Shown piece after piece: positions 8,360 through 15,761 of a stretch of DNA of 40,376 bases (the first letter of the stretch is position 1; the number at the start of each line of letters is the position of its first letter). Source of the stretch: Spirochaetaceae bacterium UBA6243. GTDB lineage: Bacteria; Spirochaetota; Spirochaetia; Treponematales; Rectinemataceae. Under the pieces are notes generated by a model that saw only the letters and a program-made list of their open reading frames with translations, had not been told where the DNA came from and did no database searches. Made by a program: the position numbers and the translations under genes. The DNA is taken from contig DJVZ01000058.1 in NCBI GenBank assembly GCA_002441395.1, forward strand, positions 6,893 to 47,268, read 5' to 3'.

Positions 8360-9709
8360 CTGTTTTTGTTTTTCCTCACGCATTTTTGCATCGGCGGAGT
8401 TCAAAAACTCTTCGATGGGGGCCTGTGAATCATAGGGTATGTTTTCGATACCCATGCTTAAGGATAGCTTGAATCGGGACTCGCCTTTTGCATTGAAGCC
8501 TTGGACGAGTTCGTTCATGCGGTCGATCAGTCGGCTTGGGATGAAATTTTCGTTGATAAGCCCCATGACTGCGAATTCATCGCCTCCCATGCGTGCCACA
8601 AGGTCAGATTCCCTGAATGCGTTCTTGAAAAAAATTGCCATGGTGTGAATTGCTCTGTCTCCCTCAAGATAGCCGAGCGTGTCGTTGATGGATTTGAGTC
8701 CGTCCATATCGGCAAAGAGGATGAACATTTGCGATTGCAGCCTGCGTGCAAGCTTGACCATGCGCTCTGAGAGAAGCTTGAAGCCGCGTCTGTTGTAGAT
8801 CCCTGTCAGGTCATCGGTGAGACTCATCTGTTCGAGCTCTTTTCTAAGCTGAGTTGCTTCAGTGATATTGCGGAACACTGAAAGAGTCATCATTTCTCCA
8901 TCCCAGTCGCTGGAAACCGAACGCACGTCGAGGAATGCCGTATTGCCATAAGGGTCTTTCATCTCAATTTCCTTCTGGCTTGAGATGTCTTCGTCGATTG
9001 GCAGATGAGCTCCAATGAGTCCTTTCCCCTCGCGCGAAAAGAGCGAATGCGCGGCAGGATTTGCGTAGCGAATCACCTTGTCCTTGTCGTAGACGAAGAT
9101 GGCATCCTGGTCTGTCTCAAGCAACTGGCGGTAATTTCGTTGCAGAGTAATGATATTGTCGAGAGCTTCTTTGAGTTTATTGTTTGAGAGAAGGAGTTCT
9201 TGGTTTTTCTGGGTGGCACTTTCGTACATCGAGAGCAAAAAGTCGATCATCTGAATGCGCGTCGAATTGATAGAATATTTCTTGCCAGCGAAGAATACTT
9301 CGATGCCAGTTTCTGAGCCGCTCTGACTGCGTATTTCCGCATTTACAAGGATATAGCGTATGCGCGAAATCAGTGCCTGCTCATTATAGGGTTTTGTTAT
9401 GAGGTTGTCTGCGCCTGCTTCGAGCGCGCGAATTAGATCCGTAGGATCGGACAATGCTGTAACGAGCATAAGCGGGATTTCTTTTAATCGTGGGTTTTCG
9501 CGGATTTTCTTGCACAATTCGTAACCGTTCATCGTGGGCATCATAGTATCGCTGATGATAAGGTCGGGGGTGTTGTGCTCGAGGAAGCTGAGCGCATCGA
9601 TACCATTCGATGCAACATCGATACCGAAGCCCTCGGCCTCGAGTACATACCGGAGGTGCATTGCCTGGCTAATACTGTCCTCAACCATCAAAATCCGAAT
9701 ATTACTCAT
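8333..9709 (-). CDS. Response regulator with PAS and GGDEF domains (diguanylate cyclase)
   Basis: This 458-residue cytoplasmic signalling protein should make cyclic di-GMP when phosphorylated. The receiver domain (about 1-125) has the acidic pair in MVEDS, the phosphoacceptor D54 in ISDTMMP and the lysine in TKPY. A helical linker and a PAS domain (about 195-300, with DQDAIFVYDKDKVIRYANPAA) follow. The GGDEF domain ends the protein: GGDEF at 375-379 is intact, and RESD five residues before it is a proper inhibitory I-site. The start at 9709 has AAGGAG eight bases upstream. An upstream in-frame ATG at 9772 adds 21 residues with no receiver homology. No cognate histidine kinase lies nearby. The degenerate GGDEF protein at 13992 is a possible downstream target system. 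Confidence 0.92.
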   Translation of the reverse strand: MSNIRILMVEDSISQAMHLRYVLEAEGFGIDVASNGIDALSFLEHNTPDLIISDTMMPTMNGYELCKKIRENPRLKEIPLMLVTALSDPTDLIRALEAGADNLITKPYNEQALISRIRYILVNAEIRSQSGSETGIEVFFAGKKYSINSTRIQMIDFLLSMYESATQKNQELLLSNNKLKEALDNIITLQRNYRQLLETDQDAIFVYDKDKVIRYANPAAHSLFSREGKGLIGAHLPIDEDISSQKEIEMKDPYGNTAFLDVRSVSSDWDGEMMTLSVFRNITEATQLRKELEQMSLTDDLTGIYNRRGFKLLSERMVKLARRLQSQMFILFADMDGLKSINDTLGYLEGDRAIHTMAIFFKNAFRESDLVARMGGDEFAVMGLINENFIPSRLIDRMNELVQGFNAKGESRFKLSLSMGIENIPYDSQAPIEEFLNSADAKMREEKQKQKKKFFNNS

Positions 9710-9802
9710 CTCAAAGGCTCCTTCTGTGTTTGCCAAATCATGGATGAAGTGCAGCATCCGAGAGGCTGACATCGCTGATGGGTCTCAGGACTTCTTTGGC
9801 CG

Positions 9803-10075
9803 TTATTCAACGATGATGCTCAATTCCGGAAATGCTTTTTCGAAAGCTTCCTTCGCGCGGCGCACGATACCTTCCTTGACGACCCCGTTGATTGCCGAGC
9901 ACGCGGGACACTGCCATCGGGGTGTACCTATAGCCAGGTGAATGAGCAGGATTTTTTCTTTTGCGCTATACGTCACTTTTTCTACAAGACCAAGATCGAC
10001 AATTGGTACATCAGACTGCGGTTCTTTTACTTGGACAAAAGTCTCGTCGATTTTTTTTTGCATCTCTGGATCCAT
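9803..10075 (-). CDS. MIP18/DUF59-like small protein
   Basis: This 90-residue protein resembles the MIP18 (DUF59, SufT/PaaD-like) family involved in iron-sulfur cluster assembly. Seen are the VPIVDLGLVEKVTY start, the central ILLIHLAIGTP strand, and a helix ending in a short strand. It has a C-x-x-C pair (C56 and C59 in QCPACS), where many relatives have one cysteine, so metal or cluster binding is plausible. The start at 10075 has GGAGG six bases upstream; an ATG at 10090 does not. It is the last gene of a minus-strand group that begins at 12030 and includes an ArsA-like ATPase. The family assignment is moderate. Confidence 0.65.
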   Translation of the reverse strand: MDPEMQKKIDETFVQVKEPQSDVPIVDLGLVEKVTYSAKEKILLIHLAIGTPRWQCPACSAINGVVKEGIVRRAKEAFEKAFPELSIIVE

Positions 10076-10156
10076 AATAGGCCTCCGCATGGACGCTGAC
10101 GATTGTAATGGGACGTCCAGACATATCCTTGCATTAAGAATATCGAAACAAACGGG

Positions 10157-10792
10157 CTATTTTTCAAGAAAAACCTGCGCATTCTTTACAAAATAGCTCA
10201 GATTATCTCCGATAATTCCTTTTTTGGGAGCCAGATGCAAAAAGAGTGTCTTGTTGTCCGCGTAGCAGCAAAAATGCATGAGACTCTGCGGATCGGGGAA
10301 GCTGAGTGCAATTCTTTCCAGTTTGTCGAGAATGCGGTTTTCGCGCCACAATAGCACAAATTTTTTGCCGCCAAGCTCGACTTCCTTGCGCGACATCGCT
10401 TCTATATCATCGATCTTCGCTTTTCTGAGATGCGACGCGAGAATCAGATGCCCTTCGCCCGGCAGCCGTCTGTCGGTAAAAAGATTCAGATAGAAATGGT
10501 CTCCACCGCGAATCAGGAACGAAATTGGCATATATAAAAGCGAATGCCTGGGGATAAAGGTAAAGGTGCCCTTCGCTTCTTTCCAGTCACCTTTCAGTTT
10601 ATAGCTGAAATTATAACCAATTGCTCCGCCAATATTTACGTAATTTGTATCGGTTGGCGCAAGGATTTCTTCTGTCTGGGCGGAAAGATGCTTTCCCAGC
10701 CAGCGGTTCTTTTTGACGCCGAGGTAGTATGTAATGGTCGCTCCAACGCCAAGCGCCACAAGACCGGTAAATAAAAAAGGATTCATGTTCAT
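10157..10792 (-). CDS. Membrane-anchored protein of unknown function
   Basis: This 211-residue protein begins with one transmembrane helix (about 4-24, FLFTGLVALGVGATITYYLG), followed by a basic stretch and a soluble domain of about 180 residues. The basic residues after the helix suggest that the soluble part is cytoplasmic. It has alternating strand-like segments and a double cysteine (FCCYADN) near residue 175. I do not recognise the family. Its start overlaps the stop of the ArsA-like ATPase gene by ATGA (10789-10792), so translation is coupled and a physical partnership is plausible. Confidence 0.7.
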   Translation of the reverse strand: MNMNPFLFTGLVALGVGATITYYLGVKKNRWLGKHLSAQTEEILAPTDTNYVNIGGAIGYNFSYKLKGDWKEAKGTFTFIPRHSLLYMPISFLIRGGDHFYLNLFTDRRLPGEGHLILASHLRKAKIDDIEAMSRKEVELGGKKFVLLWRENRILDKLERIALSFPDPQSLMHFCCYADNKTLFLHLAPKKGIIGDNLSYFVKNAQVFLEK

Positions 10793-11733
10793 GCAGGAAT
10801 ACTCCTTTTGTCGAGAAAAGTATCGACAAGATGCTGTGTTCCAAGTTGAATGAGCTGGTCCCGTGTGCGGATGCCGCTCGACTCAAAGTCAAAGCTGAAC
10901 ATCGGTATCGCGGCGAGCGATTGGTGGATGTGCCACTCGTTGTTCAATACGCCCTTTTTGTTGAGACAAATTGTCGAGATTGGAATCTCCAGCCGGTCAA
11001 GCTCGTCTTTGATGCGCAAGGCCTCCGTGACCGATAGTTCGTCAGGGTTCACAATGACATTGATGAAGCTTTCCTTCTGGAAGAGATGCTCGAGCATGGA
11101 GAGCCGCTGGCGAATTGTGCTGAGCTTGCCGTAGACCTTGTCGTCATCTTTGTCGAGGCAGCTCTCTTTGACGGGCGATTCGGGGTTAAGACGCACGAGG
11201 GTGCTGCGCTTTTCCAAAATGGTCTCGCGCAATTTTGAAAGCTCTTTGACCCAAAGACCCGAAATGGTTGGCATAGAGAGAAAGCGCAGCGAGAGAGCAG
11301 TTGGGGGGGTATCGAGTACGACGATATCGTACAGGGGGGACAATCTGCAATGAATGTCTTCAATGGCCCACAGCACTGCGTATTCTTCGGTTCCGGGTGA
11401 ATATTTCAATATTTTGAATAACGAATCAAGGTTGAGCGTTACATTGTATGAATACGTTGATTTGAGCTGGGAGCGGCTCTCTTCAAGGTATGTGTTGATC
11501 CAGGTTTCGAGGTCTATTTCCATCGCATCAAGGTTGGGTTCCACAGTCAGAGGCTCGTTTTTTAACGCGGATCCCAGTGCGTCGCCGAGATTGTGCGCAG
11601 GGTCGAGCGATGCGACCAGTACTTTTTGTCCCGAGCGGGCGAGCGTGAGGGCGAATGATGCCGAAAGCGTTGTCTTGCCGACGCCGCCTTTTCCAAGAAA
11701 GAATGCCGTTTTATGTGAAACAGGGGAGACCAT
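10789..11733 (-). CDS. ArsA/Get3-like ATPase
   Basis: This 314-residue protein belongs to the deviant-Walker P-loop class that includes ArsA and Get3. GKGGVGKTT at 14-22 carries the signature lysine, DPAHNLGDAL at 44-53 is the switch I region, and LDTPPTALSLRFL is switch II. It is a single-domain form, so a homodimer is expected. The arsenite-binding cysteine triad of ArsA is not visible, and no arsB or arsR lies nearby, so arsenic export is unlikely. Get3-like chaperoning of membrane proteins or an assembly role is more plausible but unproven. The start at 11733 has AGGAG upstream. The gene lies 9 bp after a small unknown gene. Confidence 0.85.
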   Translation of the reverse strand: MVSPVSHKTAFFLGKGGVGKTTLSASFALTLARSGQKVLVASLDPAHNLGDALGSALKNEPLTVEPNLDAMEIDLETWINTYLEESRSQLKSTYSYNVTLNLDSLFKILKYSPGTEEYAVLWAIEDIHCRLSPLYDIVVLDTPPTALSLRFLSMPTISGLWVKELSKLRETILEKRSTLVRLNPESPVKESCLDKDDDKVYGKLSTIRQRLSMLEHLFQKESFINVIVNPDELSVTEALRIKDELDRLEIPISTICLNKKGVLNNEWHIHQSLAAIPMFSFDFESSGIRTRDQLIQLGTQHLVDTFLDKRSIPA

Positions 11734-11742
11734 TGAAGACTC

Positions 11743-12030
11743 CTAGTCGATTTCGAGCATACCCACAAGGGAGCCGATTGGATCGACCGACATATCCGTG
11801 CGTGCAAACATGACAACAAGCTCTCGCTCAAGATAGGGTAAAAGTTCGATTGCAATGGGCGACGGAGGAGATGGTATGCCGACAAATCCTCCCAGAAGGA
11901 GCAGCGCAAAAATATTCTCGAGTTCTTTGAGTTCGAAATCGAGCATACTCGTCGCTTTTTCACGTTGCACTTGTACAAGTGTTTTTGCTCCCCTGCGAAG
12001 GAGGTGCAAAAGCTTCATCTTTTCATTCAT
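11743..12030 (-). CDS. Small hypothetical protein, first gene of the ArsA-like module
   Basis: This 95-residue protein has a charged N-terminal helix (about 1-40) and a hydrophobic loop-helix segment (about 41-60, LLLLGGFVGIPSPPSP). An amphipathic helix (ELLPYLERELVVMFA) and an acidic end follow. I do not recognise it. The hydrophobic part could be a hairpin membrane insertion or a client-like segment. The ribosome site before ATG 12030 is weak; an in-frame ATG at 12018 is an alternative. It is separated from the upstream cstA gene by a terminator, so the module has its own promoter. Confidence 0.6.
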   Translation of the reverse strand: MNEKMKLLHLLRRGAKTLVQVQREKATSMLDFELKELENIFALLLLGGFVGIPSPPSPIAIELLPYLERELVVMFARTDMSVDPIGSLVGMLEID

Positions 12031-12071
12031 GACATTATTTTATCATCGTTTTTAAATATTAGAAAGCGCCC

Positions 12072-12102
12072 AAAAAAGGCTGCCCCGATTTCAGGGCAGC
12101 CT
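12072..12102 (-). terminator. Rho-independent terminator of cstA
   Basis: AGGCTGCCC (12077-12085) and GGGCAGCCT (12094-12102) form a perfect 9-bp, mostly GC stem with an 8-nt loop. On the minus strand it is followed at once by a U-run (A-tract 12072-12077 on the plus strand). It starts 28 bp after the cstA stop. It separates cstA from the ArsA-like module that follows on the same strand. Confidence 0.88.
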
Positions 12103-12130
12103 CAAAAATTGTTTATTCAGAAGCGCGATT

Positions 12131-13825
12131 TTAGTCTGCCTGTTTGGTCTTCCAGTTCTTCATAAACGCGGAAATCATGATGAAGTTCAGCACGAGCATG
12201 AAGATGTTGATTGCGCCGACCACCACGCCCGTGATGATGTTTTTCGTCTGTGCTACGGCATTTGCAGTGGCGACAAAGAATGTCGGTATAATGGCGATTT
12301 CGTACCAGATGATACCTGCGGTGACCGTAACCCACAGCAAGATGGCTGGGATAAGCACGACCATGGTATACGACGGATTGAGTTTCTTCTTGACCCATAC
12401 GGCGACGGTGAGCATAACAATGGATGCGATCAGCTGGTTGGCTCCGGAGAATGCCGGCCACAGCACCGTGTAGTTGCCGGTCCACGCAAGGATAACGCCG
12501 AAGAACGCGATAATGAGTGACGCAACCCACCTATTGTTGAAGGTCTTATATAAACCTGGCTTCTTTTCCTTTACAGGAGTGATCATTTCCTGCACGAGAT
12601 AGCGTCCCAGACGGTTCGTGGTGTCCAGGGTCGTGAGCGCGAATGAGGAAACCCATACGGCGGCGAACAGCTTCATGAAGCTTTGGGAAAAGAAGGGCAT
12701 CGCCGTGTTGACCATCGTTCCATAGGACAGTACGAAGCGGTTGAGCGCGGGGGTTTTGAGCACATTGCCTTCGCCCATGGCGGCGATACCAAAGGCAGCG
12801 ATCGAAACGACGACGATCGTGGAAAGGAAACCTTCGGTGAGCATTGCTCCGTAACCGATAAACAGCGCGTCCTTTTCCTCGCGCAGCTGCTTGGAGCTTG
12901 TGCCCGAAGCGACAAGGGCGTGGAAACCGGAAAGCGCTCCGCACGCGATGACGAGCGGCACCGCGGGCCAGAAGGGAGTGGGCTTGCCACCGATGACGAC
13001 CGCGCTGAAGCTGGTCGTGGCAGGCAGCGAGTCAAAGCCTTTTACCGCGATGATGGCCGCGAGACCGCCGACGATAAGACCAAAATACAGCAGGAACGAG
13101 TTCAGGTAGTCGCGCGGCTGCAAGAGGAAGTTAACCGGCAATGCCGAGGCGATGACAATGTAGACAAAGATCACCAGGAACCACACGTCCTTGCTCGCGG
13201 CGATGGGAAGCATATCACCAATCCAGAAGGCGAGAAGGAGGAGCACAATGCCGATGATGGAGCCGCCGCCAATGCCCAGTTTCGTGTGATACATAAAGTA
13301 GCCGGTGATGATTGCGGCGACGCAGAAGAAGAAGAACGTGGAGAAGACACGGCCATCCGCGGCGAATTGTCCGGCGACGATATCGCCAAACGCGGCGACG
13401 ACCAGGATGCAGAGGAAGAGGATGAACCAGCTGAATGTTTTGCCCGCTCTCTTGCCGAGAAGGTCCTGGGCGACGAACTGCACCGAACGGCCGTCATAGC
13501 GGACCGACGCGGTCAGTGCCAGATAGTCATGGATCGACCCGATAAAAATGTTGCCGAGCCAGATCCACAGAAGTCCTGGCAGCCAGCCCCAGGCGACCGC
13601 CATTGCGGGCCCCGTGATAGGGCCGGCACCGGCGATAGACGCAAAGTGGTGGCCGAACAAGACATATTTAGATGTCGGTACGTAGTCGACACCATCCGAC
13701 AGCCTCTTCGACGGCGCTTCTGGCGCCTCTTTGCTCTTGAGCACCTTATCCCGGATTGTCCTTCCATAGAGAAAATAGGATCCGAAATAGATGACAAGGG
13801 CTATCAATACGATAAGCGTTGACAT
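12131..13825 (-). CDS. cstA: CstA-family carbon starvation transporter
   Basis: This 564-residue inner-membrane protein with about 15 hydrophobic helices is the short form of the CstA/BtsT family, which takes up pyruvate or peptides during starvation. The family hallmark near the N-terminus is clear: TSKYVLFGHHFASIAGAGPI followed by GPAMAVAWGWLPGLLWIWLG and the SIHDYLALTASVRYDG segment. The start at 13825 has AGGAGGG upstream; an in-frame ATG at 13840 has no such site. It is a single-gene unit with its own promoter and a strong terminator. The exact substrate cannot be read from sequence. Confidence 0.92.
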   Translation of the reverse strand: MSTLIVLIALVIYFGSYFLYGRTIRDKVLKSKEAPEAPSKRLSDGVDYVPTSKYVLFGHHFASIAGAGPITGPAMAVAWGWLPGLLWIWLGNIFIGSIHDYLALTASVRYDGRSVQFVAQDLLGKRAGKTFSWFILFLCILVVAAFGDIVAGQFAADGRVFSTFFFFCVAAIITGYFMYHTKLGIGGGSIIGIVLLLLAFWIGDMLPIAASKDVWFLVIFVYIVIASALPVNFLLQPRDYLNSFLLYFGLIVGGLAAIIAVKGFDSLPATTSFSAVVIGGKPTPFWPAVPLVIACGALSGFHALVASGTSSKQLREEKDALFIGYGAMLTEGFLSTIVVVSIAAFGIAAMGEGNVLKTPALNRFVLSYGTMVNTAMPFFSQSFMKLFAAVWVSSFALTTLDTTNRLGRYLVQEMITPVKEKKPGLYKTFNNRWVASLIIAFFGVILAWTGNYTVLWPAFSGANQLIASIVMLTVAVWVKKKLNPSYTMVVLIPAILLWVTVTAGIIWYEIAIIPTFFVATANAVAQTKNIITGVVVGAINIFMLVLNFIMISAFMKNWKTKQAD

Positions 13826-13857
13826 GCAGCCCTCCTGCAAAAAAGAATGAATAGCTT

Positions 13858-13887
13858 ATTTTAGCTACAGAATAGTCGTGCCGTCAA
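13858..13887 (-). promoter_or_regulatory. Putative sigma-70 promoter of cstA
   Basis: On the minus strand TTGACG (13887-13882) and TAAAAT (13863-13858) are separated by 18 bp, and the start codon is 33 bp beyond the -10 box. The match to the vegetative consensus is good at both boxes. No CRP-like palindrome was seen nearby. Confidence 0.5.
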
Positions 13888-13931
13888 ATGTTTTTTTATA
13901 AAATTCGCAGTTTGTGCAACGTTTGTTCTTA

Positions 13932-13958
13932 TTGACATTTATGTATTTCATTTATAGC
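13932..13958 (+). promoter_or_regulatory. Putative promoter of the polysaccharide operon
   Basis: A perfect -35 box TTGACA (13932-13937) is followed 15 bp later by TATAGC (13953-13958). The spacing is short, so a weak or activated promoter is likely. It drives the plus-strand operon starting at 13992 and lies divergent to the cstA promoter. Confidence 0.4.
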
Positions 13959-13991
13959 TGGAATCAGCCGAAAATATTGATGGGATAGTAT

Positions 13992-15761
13992 ATGGAAAAC
14001 ATACAGGATCCAATTGATCTCGGCGGCGGATTCTTTCGCATCGGTGCCTCTCGGCTTCTTGGAGAGTTGCAATCAAATATCTATTTGCTTCTTGACGATG
14101 GAGAGGCAATATTGTTTGGCCCCGGGGCCGCGGTAAATTTACCGGAACTAAAAGAAAATATTCAGAAATGTGCCTCTCTTAGGCCGATTAGCGCGATTGT
14201 TGTGCATCAGCAGGAGCCCAGTTCTTCATCCGCGCTCACATACCTCGAAAAAGAAGGCTCCCGCGCGGCGATCACCACTCATTGGCGTACCTGGGGTCAG
14301 CTTCGGTTTTATGGTCTTTCCAGCCAGCCCTATATCATCGATGAGCATGCATGGTCGTTGCGCCTTTCATCTGGCCGGGTGCTGCAATTCCTGCCCACGC
14401 CGTATCTCTATCAACCCGGAGCTTTTGCCACCTATGACAGGGTCACGAAGACTTTGCTCACCGGAGCGCTGCTGTCATCATATTCAGAAAACTTGAGTAT
14501 TTATGCAGATGATGGACAGTTTCTGGATCGCCTCAAGGCTTTTCACCGGGCGAATATGCCTTCACGGGAATTTCTTGCTCCCGTCATGCAGATTCTCGCA
14601 AAATGGGATATCGAGCGCGTGATGCCTTCGTATGGTCCCATTATACAGAGCGGTGTCAAGCGAATTTTTTCCGAGCTGGCTGAGCTGGAGTGCGGTGAAC
14701 TAGCCCGTTCTGAAGGAGTTGAGGCGCTCTATGCAGGCATGGAACAATTTGGGGCGACAGGCGCCGAAGTGGCACGTCTCAAACAGGAGATTGAGACATT
14801 GCGCAGGCTCAATGAAGAGCTGAACCACAGCATAACAGTTTCGAAGGATCGTGCGATTCGCGACGCGGTGACAGGCCTGTATTCGGAAATTTTCTATAAA
14901 TCATTTGTTGATGAGGAAATAGCAATAAGAATCACTGAAGCCGGACCAGAAGATCACGTGCTTGCGGTTTTCGGCATCGATGAAAACATTGCGCAGATCG
15001 AATACAAATATGGGTCGAGAGAGGTCGAGGCGCTGTTGCATGGAGTCGCAAGGGTGATCGAAGAAAACCTGCCAAAGACCGCAATGGCCTTCAGGTTGCA
15101 TGGTGCGACCATGGCTGCATGGATCCCTGCGATATTGTTTGACAGGGCAATAGAGCTTTTCGATAAGATCCGCTACCAGATCGAGACCTCGAAAGCTTTT
15201 GTCGAGCCTGTGACCGTCTCGGTGGGGGTTGCGACACTCGCAGAAGCAGCAAGCACGCAGCCGGCGCTTGAAAAAATAGCAGCGGATATGACGGACCTTG
15301 GCATTCGCCGTCTTAGACTTGCCCGGCGGCTCGGTGGGAACACGCTGTATTTTGGTTCGACCGAAGAGAATGAAGGCGAAGTAAAAGCACGCATTCTCAT
15401 TGTCGATGACGATGAAGTCAATGTCGATGTGCTGAAAACATACCTTATCAATGAAGGCTATTCCATTCTGACGGCTGCCGATGGCCAGGAAGCGCTCAGT
15501 ATCCTGGGGAAAGAAATCATCGATCTTGTGATAACAGAATTGATGGTCCCCAAGATCGATGCCTATATTTTGAAAGAATCGATGCTTTCCAAGTCGGCGA
15601 CGAAGGATATCCCTGTCGTCATCATTTCTCATCTCAAAACTGAGTTGACTATTCGGCGTGCCTACAGGCTTGGCATTGTCCACTATTTGCAAAAGCCGAT
15701 CATCCTTGAAGAATTGTTGGGAATTGTGCAGAATCTCACCCACGTGGGGAGTGGTGCATGA
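13992..15761 (+). CDS. ODP-like, degenerate GGDEF and receiver-like three-domain signalling protein
   Basis: This 589-residue cytoplasmic protein has three domains. Residues 1-235 resemble the metallo-beta-lactamase/ODP diiron fold (HWRTWGQLRFYGL, TPYLYQPGAFATYD), but the ligands look lost: HQQEPS at 72-77, Y140 where PYLH is usual, A159 for the SGD aspartate, and Y214 for the PSHG histidine. A coiled coil (about 258-283) leads into a GGDEF-type domain (about 285-455) whose active loop reads HGATM (370-374), with no I-site. The receiver domain (about 467-585) keeps D472-D474 and K568 but has E516 in place of the phosphoacceptor aspartate. It should thus be a scaffold or ligand sensor, not an enzyme. 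Its stop overlaps the glycosyltransferase start by ATGA. Confidence 0.82.
   Translation: MENIQDPIDLGGGFFRIGASRLLGELQSNIYLLLDDGEAILFGPGAAVNLPELKENIQKCASLRPISAIVVHQQEPSSSSALTYLEKEGSRAAITTHWRTWGQLRFYGLSSQPYIIDEHAWSLRLSSGRVLQFLPTPYLYQPGAFATYDRVTKTLLTGALLSSYSENLSIYADDGQFLDRLKAFHRANMPSREFLAPVMQILAKWDIERVMPSYGPIIQSGVKRIFSELAELECGELARSEGVEALYAGMEQFGATGAEVARLKQEIETLRRLNEELNHSITVSKDRAIRDAVTGLYSEIFYKSFVDEEIAIRITEAGPEDHVLAVFGIDENIAQIEYKYGSREVEALLHGVARVIEENLPKTAMAFRLHGATMAAWIPAILFDRAIELFDKIRYQIETSKAFVEPVTVSVGVATLAEAASTQPALEKIAADMTDLGIRRLRLARRLGGNTLYFGSTEENEGEVKARILIVDDDEVNVDVLKTYLINEGYSILTAADGQEALSILGKEIIDLVITELMVPKIDAYILKESMLSKSATKDIPVVIISHLKTELTIRRAYRLGIVHYLQKPIILEELLGIVQNLTHVGSGA

Noticed and set aside
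10789..11733. Arsenite efflux ATPase ArsA
   Set aside because: The cysteine triad for arsenite is not visible and no arsB, arsR or arsC is nearby; only the ATPase fold is supported.
12683..13822. A 379-codon plus-strand frame opposite cstA
   Set aside because: It is very rich in charged residues, has no domain and lies wholly over the clear CstA coding frame.
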